Shown piece by piece: positions 57,747 through 64,000 of a stretch of 64,000 bases of DNA. The stretch spans positions 4,030,001-4,094,000 of the forward strand of contig NC_039494.1 in NCBI RefSeq assembly GCF_003590095.1, read 5' to 3'. This stretch comes from Trichoplusia ni (lineage: Eukaryota; Arthropoda; Insecta; Lepidoptera; Noctuidae). Position numbers and translations under genes: made by a program. Below the pieces are notes generated by a model. The model was not told the origin of the DNA and did no database searches. It saw only the letters and a list, made by a program, of their open reading frames with translations. Position 1 is the stretch's first letter; each line of letters opens with the position of its first letter.

Positions 57747-60417
57747 ATAGTATTCCTTCCAAGAATTGTGAAGTGTGCTTTATACTTTCATATCTGAAAG
57801 ACAGGCAATACTTAAATTCAAGACCAAGCCACAGCCCCTCTCTATAAAAACAATCACAATGTGTACATTAACTTCAATAATTAAACAATTAAACAAAAAA
57901 AGCATCTTCTCAAACTAAAATTAATGATTGCTTGAAGTAACTCACTCCATACATTTAAATAATGAATTACTTTTTTAATGGAACATGTGTTACTCTAAAA
58001 GAATGTGTGACAAGTGATGTATGACAACAAAGGGTCAAACAGTGGAGTAATTATTCATCAGTAAATGATGCTGTATGAATGAGGAAGTACTTAATACTGC
58101 CGTGTTAACAGACATGTAAAGAAAACATTAACACTGCATTAATCTCCATGAGTCTTTCGTTTTCACACCACTAGAGTTTTACATAATATATTAAGTAAGT
58201 TGTGTTGAGAAATTTCAACAAATTTAATATGTTGTATTCTTAAGCTTCAAAGAAGGAAAGTCTCTTCAACCTTGCTTAAAATGATTTCTGTACATAAGTT
58301 TTGATAATTAAATAGATCATCTGAACAAATTTCATTTTAGTTTTATCATGTAATACCACTTTACTGGAACTCGAAATGCCAGTAGTGGCACTAAGTATAT
58401 TGTATGTAAAATAATCCATTTGATTACTGCTTAATCAGTCTAAACAGTAACATTGTAATGTGCTACTGGCCTTCACATTAACTGACAATATTCTTAATTT
58501 TATTTTTAGAACAATGTAGTCGTTATAACACTTTTTTGGATGTGACGTTATTAAAGTCGCAACTAAAATGTTAAGTTTTTAATAAAAAAGAACATTATGA
58601 GTCTTTCAAAAAAGAGCTTAAATAATCTAATTAAAAACTGCAATAAGATTAGTATTAAGATTTTATTTCATGTTATTTTAGCCCAGCTCAGTCGTAACTA
58701 GAGAAGTAACTCAGAAACTAAATTACTGTGAATACATTATCTTATTTCACATGTGTGTTTCACAGCGACAGATCGATTGCTACGTAAAGTGTCTTCAATA
58801 TATTCCAAGACCCTTTCTCAAACAGACCTTGGCTCGACAAACTGCCGTGTGTCTAGTTCTTTTTCATTTTGCATCATGAATATCGCTACAGCAGCAAAAA
58901 GTAATGAATCATCAAAACAAATCCTACCGATCAAGTTTAGTTTTTCTAAACGGACATAATATAACATCGTATGATGCCGTCTATCACGTTGTTTCCATTT
59001 ATAATAAACCGGATTGTAACGATTCTAATCGAGTAAAATATTTATAACAAGGTTCTGACATGCAGTCAGGGTAGTTTTCGCTCTATTTACATTTTTACTG
59101 TCTATGTTCTTAAGGCAATACTGTCTAATGTCTATGTCTTAAGTCGATTCGAGAAGGTCCGTATTATGTTAGAAGTTGCCGAAGGTTGTCCAAAGTTGCT
59201 CTCTGACACCCTGAGTTATAACCTTGAAAAACTAGTCTAATGTAAGAGTATTTTTCTGATAACGAGTTCTTATCTTTGAGACATTACAAACTTACAAAAA
59301 TATTCTGCCCGTTTCTGTCTGTCTATAAACATAAAATGTTATTGTTTAGTTCATTTCAAGAGCTGGTCGTAATATAATTGACACTCGTATATCCGGTACG
59401 GAAATCAGTTCGTTTGTTTCACTGTTTATCAATTTGATCCGTGACTCTGAGAGCAATGCTTTAAATCCAAAACAATCAAATTTTATGTTAGAACCGACAG
59501 ACGGGAAAGACTGGACAGTAAGCGGCTAATACCTCGTAGCGGTTTTTGTACAATGTTTTTAGATACCGGTTTATCTTTACCGTCTTATGAAGGTGAGGGA
59601 ATTTGCTCTCGAGAGTTTTATTCGACTTTAAGCTTTACACTTTAGACTCGTAACCTGTATTATTCGCTAACCAATAATGTTTACTTAGAAATTGTTAGAA
59701 TAAAACCTATTTTGTCTAAGATCTCGGACCTTGCTAAGCAGTTTCCGTAGTATTAGTAGTTTCAAACGAGTTCCTTGGCCACTCGACTTTCTCTCTGTTT
59801 GCGAAGTCGCTATTTTATTTATATAATTCTATTGCACCTCCGATTTATTGCAATAATAACCCATTTCCCTTGCTTCAGTTTACACCATGTTACTTTTAAT
59901 CTACCCCACGTATTACCAAAACTTCAAATGCGTTTCCACCCAGACTATATGAATAATGTTTATCAAAGCGCTTCAAGTTCGGACGTTGTGACCTTCACCC
60001 CACGACAACTTTCGTACAAAGTCCATAACAAAAGATGTTACAATTACAGTATAACATGTATGAGAATAAATTTTCCTAAAATCTCTATAAAGTATAGAAA
60101 TATCGACGGTCTAATGTCAGTAGGTAAGAAGTTAATGAACTATAGCTATGTAATAACATGGAAGTTATGTAAAAACATGTTTTAAAATAGTTTAACGAAT
60201 GTTCCTTGGGCCGTATATATAAATGCGATAATAAACCTTATTGGATTGGAATAGAGACGCTATCAAGCAGCTGTTATGTAATGTTGTGTGGATGTGTAAT
60301 GGGTGAGCTGTACAACTGGGTCAGCTCAGGGGCTCGTAGCTCATGGCTATATATTATCTATTGCCCAGTGTTACACCACACAGAAATACCTTTCTATAGG
60401 TCAGAACTATGAGGTCT

Positions 60418-60611
60418 GGGGCCCAATTCTGCTATTTACTATGGCCGATTGAATGAATGGAAATTGAATGAAGGGAGCGGAACACTTATGGTCAATACAA
60501 TTAATTTCAAAATATTATGTTGGCAAAATGCTTGAGAAAATAGGAATATTTTCTTATTTAATCGAATTTTCTTTCATTCATCGGCCATTGTAAATATCAG
60601 AATCTGGGCCC
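60418..60611. mobile_element. 194-bp MITE with about 47-bp terminal inverted repeats
   Basis: The left end reads GGGCCCAATTCTGCTATTTA, then CTATGGCCGATTGAATGAAT. The right end, inverted, reads GGGCCCAGATTCTGATATTT, then ACAATGGCCGATGAATGAAA. Similarity continues about 47 bp into each arm. The interior is short and noncoding. No clear target-site duplication is visible. A partial relative of the end (CAGAATTGGGCCCAGG) occurs at about 21464-21479. It lies inside ABCD3 intron 2. Confidence 0.75.
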
Positions 60612-62016
60612 TGTCCATTCCTCGCTCATACGAAATGTAATAGAAATGATTGTGAATAGTCGTAACGAGTGTTATTTCTGATGGTCAAACAGTTTTTCCT
60701 CAATTTAAGTTCAAGGTATCACTGAGCAGTACTGAGGTGCTGTTAGTTTCGCAATCTAATTGATTTTACTTAGTGAGAGTTTCTAGTAATAATTCTGATT
60801 ATTTTGATGTTTTTATTTTTAACGTGGTGAATAATTCTACTAATTAAATACACACGTAGCATCTTAAGTGGAAAACCTTTTTATAAAAATAATTTATAGT
60901 ACCTATCTAATCGATACACGGGTCTATAACAATGTATAGTTTAATCATAAACTTTGATGTGTTTAATTATTGGATAATACATAAAATAACCTTCAGTACG
61001 CTTATTAGCTATGCCTTTAGAAAGTTACTAAATTTAAAGCCAACCTATTATTGTTCTTATTTATAAACATGTTTTTATGGGATCCAAGTCCAACCCCATT
61101 CCCAACATTGCGGGTTTCCGCGGCACTGGATTTTTTTCGAATTTCGATGTCACTGGAAAGTTACCAGCTAAATTTATTTAATGAGTTCTGAGAGGCTGAG
61201 TGCATTACTCTTACACTCATACCATATCCACTCGATAAACTGGTTGTACAATAATTTGTACGAAATATGTAGTTCAAATTTTAAAGAGTGCTTTACGTCA
61301 CAAATATTTTCCAGAAGGACGAATTGAGAGCCTGCTGTATCTGAAAGTAAGTGTGTTGCGCTTGTGGAACCGAGTCAACGCATCACACGCCTGCAACCGT
61401 CTTACTCTAACAGATTGTAATAGGGCCTCTGTCTCTATCGTGCAAAATAACATGATTTCCAACAAAAAAGGATTTACACTGGTTTGAGTAAAAAAATTAT
61501 ATTACTCAAATCATTTACTGAACTTTACATAAACATACACAAATGATTCAAAAGATAATGTCTTGTATTTACTTGAAATATTACAACGAGTACTCATTAA
61601 CATAGTAATTGGTACCTATCTTATCCATAAAACAACGTTCACATTTGTTAATCTTCAGATAAAGCAGATTAAATTTATTGCTAGTTGCTTTTAAAAGCAT
61701 TCACCTAATTATTTATTAATCCAATTTTTTCATCAGGTTTCATTGCCATCTGTTGCAAAATTGCAAATATTTTTGTCTCGATGTAGCTATGCAGCAACGA
61801 ATTTGCCCGTCAAAACAACTCATGAATCAATATTGTTATATGTACTTACTTTCCACTTATTTCTTCTAGACTTATTTATCCTGATAAGGATTAAGGAGTC
61901 ATGTTTATCTTACTAATAACATTGTATAACATCTCCCACATACAAATACTTATACACAGATTCCCAATTCCTCAAATATAATACTAAGTATAGTAACGTG
62001 TGTTCGTTTGTTTCAG

Positions 62017-62086
62017 GTCAATTATCACAATGAACCACAAGGAATTCAGAAGGTTATTAACACAATTCTTCTTTGCCATGCCAATC
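62017..62086 (+). CDS. ABCD3: ABCD3/PMP70 exon 3
   Basis: A 70-bp exon (TTTCAG|G ... ATC|GTTAGT) completing Gly122 and adding SIITMNHKEFRRLLTQFFFA then MPI, residues 122-145. The human counterpart is SGIIGRSRKDFKRYLLNFIA then AMPL. It is the start of the second membrane-associated stretch of the transporter's transmembrane domain. Too short to be found as an open frame; recognised by family alignment, and the reading frame joins correctly on both sides. Confidence 0.9.
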
Positions 62087-63047
62087 GTTAGTATTTTATT
62101 ATGATTTATTTTCATTTTTACCTCATTAACCCACATACTCTCACACTAAAATTGTTAAGGTAATTAACATTCGTTGCTTATAATATCAGCCTTTATTGAA
62201 AATTAAAATTTATATAAATGTATGAAAGCAAAACAAGTCTTTCCTCTAATCGCGGATCAGCCTTAAAAAAAAACGGGTAAAACTCAATGAATAAAACAAG
62301 GAAAAATATCTTATCCGAATTTCATTTCCACGCAAGTGATAGATTACAATAATTGCATTGTTAAAGATTATAGAAATATTGTGTATAAGGTTGCAACAAT
62401 TGTAGCAACATAAAAATCTTTACGAAATTTTGAATAGACTTTTTATAATTCACCCACTATAAATGCTTTACTATTACTCACAGGCCTTTTCCATACACTG
62501 GTACTGGACTGCGTTGGGATAGTATCTGCACCTCGTAGACACAAATCCATGCAAACAACCGCAAGGCCATTTCGTTTTACAGGAGAGAAACAAACATACA
62601 AATAGGAGGCACTGACATTTATAGTCAATGTCTAATAAGTTAGGTTCACTTTCGTGATACGACGTTACAACAACATTTATCAACACTTTCTCTAGACAGC
62701 TGTTGTTTCCATTTGCTTGTTTAGCAATATATCTTCCGTAGTTATGACGTTTGCTTGTAATGTCGAAAGTGCTAAGCAGTGACATCGATATGATGGCCGC
62801 CATTAATGAAACTATGACGGGGCTTGAAACTAATAAAACAAAGGCCTATTTAAAAATATTATATCATTTATTTATATTTAAGTCTATTTTTTACAAACTC
62901 TGCGCACTAATTGCTGAATGTTCATTACCCACTCGTAGATCATTTATTTTTGAGTAAAGCATACATTATTTTGGCATTGAATCTAAGAGCAACTGAACTT
63001 TAATTATACTTCACAAGTTCAATGTCCTAACAATTATATTGTTTCAG
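62087..63047 (+). other. ABCD3 intron 3
   Basis: GTTAGT...TTTCAG intron of 961 bp. It contains a 109-codon minus-strand open frame (62474-62803, ATG at 62803) with a cysteine-rich end (WPCGCLHGFVSTRCRYY), discussed as a finding but not called as a gene. Confidence 0.85.
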
Positions 63048-63145
63048 ATATCGCTTGTAAACAATGTTCTGAAGTGGAGTATAGGCGAGCTGAAACTGAA
63101 GCTAAGGACCAATTTAACTCTACATTTATATCAACAGTATTTGAA
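63048..63145 (+). CDS. ABCD3: ABCD3/PMP70 exon 4
   Basis: A 98-bp exon between GTTTCAG and GTAAGT encoding residues 146-177 plus two bases: ISLVNNVLKWSIGELKLKLR then TNLTLHLYQQYL. Human PMP70 reads ISLVNNFLKYGLNELKLCFR then VRLTKYLYEEYLQ, the second transmembrane segment and the helix leading to the first intracellular loop. The EL..(K/R)LR.(N/R)LT.HLY pattern is typical of ABCD transporters. The next exon (expected to carry the YYK.GNLDNRI.NPDQ-type motif) is not visible before 64000. Confidence 0.92.
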
Positions 63146-64000
63146 GTAAGTATTATAATAATAATATGCTATTGTAACAATAGGGTACTTGACAAAAAAA
63201 TATCTGTTTTGTCCGTCAGACAGATTGCCAAAAATAAATAGTTTTTCGCAAACATATTCGGCGATATACTGTTGTAAAATCTCGTGTGACGTCACTTACC
63301 AGTACGCTTTGTATGCATAATATAAAACAGATTTATATTATGCATTAGATTTAGTCACATACCCTATTAATTATTTGAAGATACGAAAGTATCACGGGAT
63401 ATTTGGCTAGACTTTTAAAATCTCTTGCCAAAGCAAACAGAAACTCTTATAATTACGTTTGTAACATTCACTAAGGGCACCCGCGGGATGCGGGCCTCTA
63501 CTTAGTGGGTTGTATATAACTATCTTAATAAGGCAAAATAGCATAACCTATACAGGTTTTAATGAGCAAACTGTAGGTATCACCTCAAATCACCTGTATG
63601 TTCGTCTGAATAATCTTGATTTACCGCCATTCAGTTTAAAAGGACCGATTGGGTATTTTATGGCTAAATGTGCATTAACCATATAAAATATATAAATGAA
63701 TTGAACTAATTGCGATGATAAAATTAGCTATCCTAAACAGTATTACGATCCTTATCAGTATTAAAGTAACTAGTTATTTAACTAACTTAAATAATTGGAT
63801 TTAGAATAAAATACTGCAAAAAATAATTCGATTTACATAAGTTATTCGACATGTTGTGGTCTTTTAGGTTATTAGGCCAGACGCATGATTACCATGTTTT
63901 TGTCAAATATTTTCGTACCAAAAACACACAAAAATGGACTAAGAGACATACAAATCAAGCAAAAACCCTTGTTTCTTTAAAACTCAGGCAATACTTAATA
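63146..64000 (+). other. ABCD3 intron 4, partial
   Basis: Begins GTAAGT at 63146 and runs off the window. No further ABCD3 exon or other feature recognised. Confidence 0.7.

Larger units (their letters stand above)
57564..62016 (+). other. ABCD3 intron 2 (4.45 kb)
   Basis: GTAAGT...TTTCAG intron. It holds a small foldback at about 57658-57746 and a MITE at 60418-60611, listed separately. Open frames inside it (58753-58959; 59775-60185, 136 codons beginning TTG; 60206-60412) have no ATG-led domain or splice context and are not called. Confidence 0.85.

Noticed and set aside
59775..60185. 136-codon plus-strand open frame in ABCD3 intron 2
   Set aside because: Begins with TTG, has no recognisable domain, no splice signals, and sits in a sense intron; judged a chance frame.

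Overview
The window is insect nuclear DNA, most likely from a moth or butterfly. It is AT-rich with long gene-poor stretches, has GT/AG introns and AATAAA poly(A) signals, and carries repeats whose ends I recognise from Lepidoptera (a 3' end GCGGGCAACAGCTAGT, a LINE tail with AGAACCGGCAAGAAACTC, and a MITE with TTATCGGG ends). No tRNA, rRNA or CRISPR array is visible. The lepidopteran assignment rests on memory of these repeats, not on a search.

Layout. 1-19 kb is mostly featureless, with a decayed reverse-transcriptase tail on the minus strand (3.45-3.61 kb), one dispersed repeat (8.3-8.6 kb) and three CpG-richer promoter-like patches (5.4, 13.4 and 16.8 kb). One single-coding-exon gene for a 151-residue lysine-rich protein of unknown function lies at 19.19-19.65 kb, followed by a cluster of four CTCF-like motifs (20.7-20.95 kb) and SINE/LINE scraps (21.3-22.0 kb). 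From 22 to about 43 kb there is no convincing gene. Within this, 30.4-36.2 kb is a degenerate nested repeat field, strongly pyrimidine-rich on the + strand, and weaker repeat families continue to 43.2 kb.

The gene-bearing right third holds two intronless, near-identical inducible hsp70 genes in tandem (46.2-48.1 and 54.1-56.0 kb). Each has a TATA box, CCAAT boxes and heat-shock elements (HSEs). The copies match from the TATA box to the poly(A) site, but their flanks differ, which is the pattern expected from gene conversion. A second, distal HSE-bearing module lies about 1 kb upstream of each. Beside the left module is a TATATAAA on the minus strand facing the 20-kb repeat-rich gene desert. 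This raises the hypothesis of a heat-inducible noncoding transcript similar in concept to fly hsr-omega. A second remnant of the same reverse-transcriptase tail lies between the hsp70 genes.

From 56.9 kb to the window end runs the 5' part of ABCD3/PMP70, a peroxisomal half ABC transporter: four exons (177 codons) with a 4.45-kb second intron that holds two small inverted-repeat elements. It starts less than 0.8 kb after the second hsp70 poly(A) signal and reads in the same direction.
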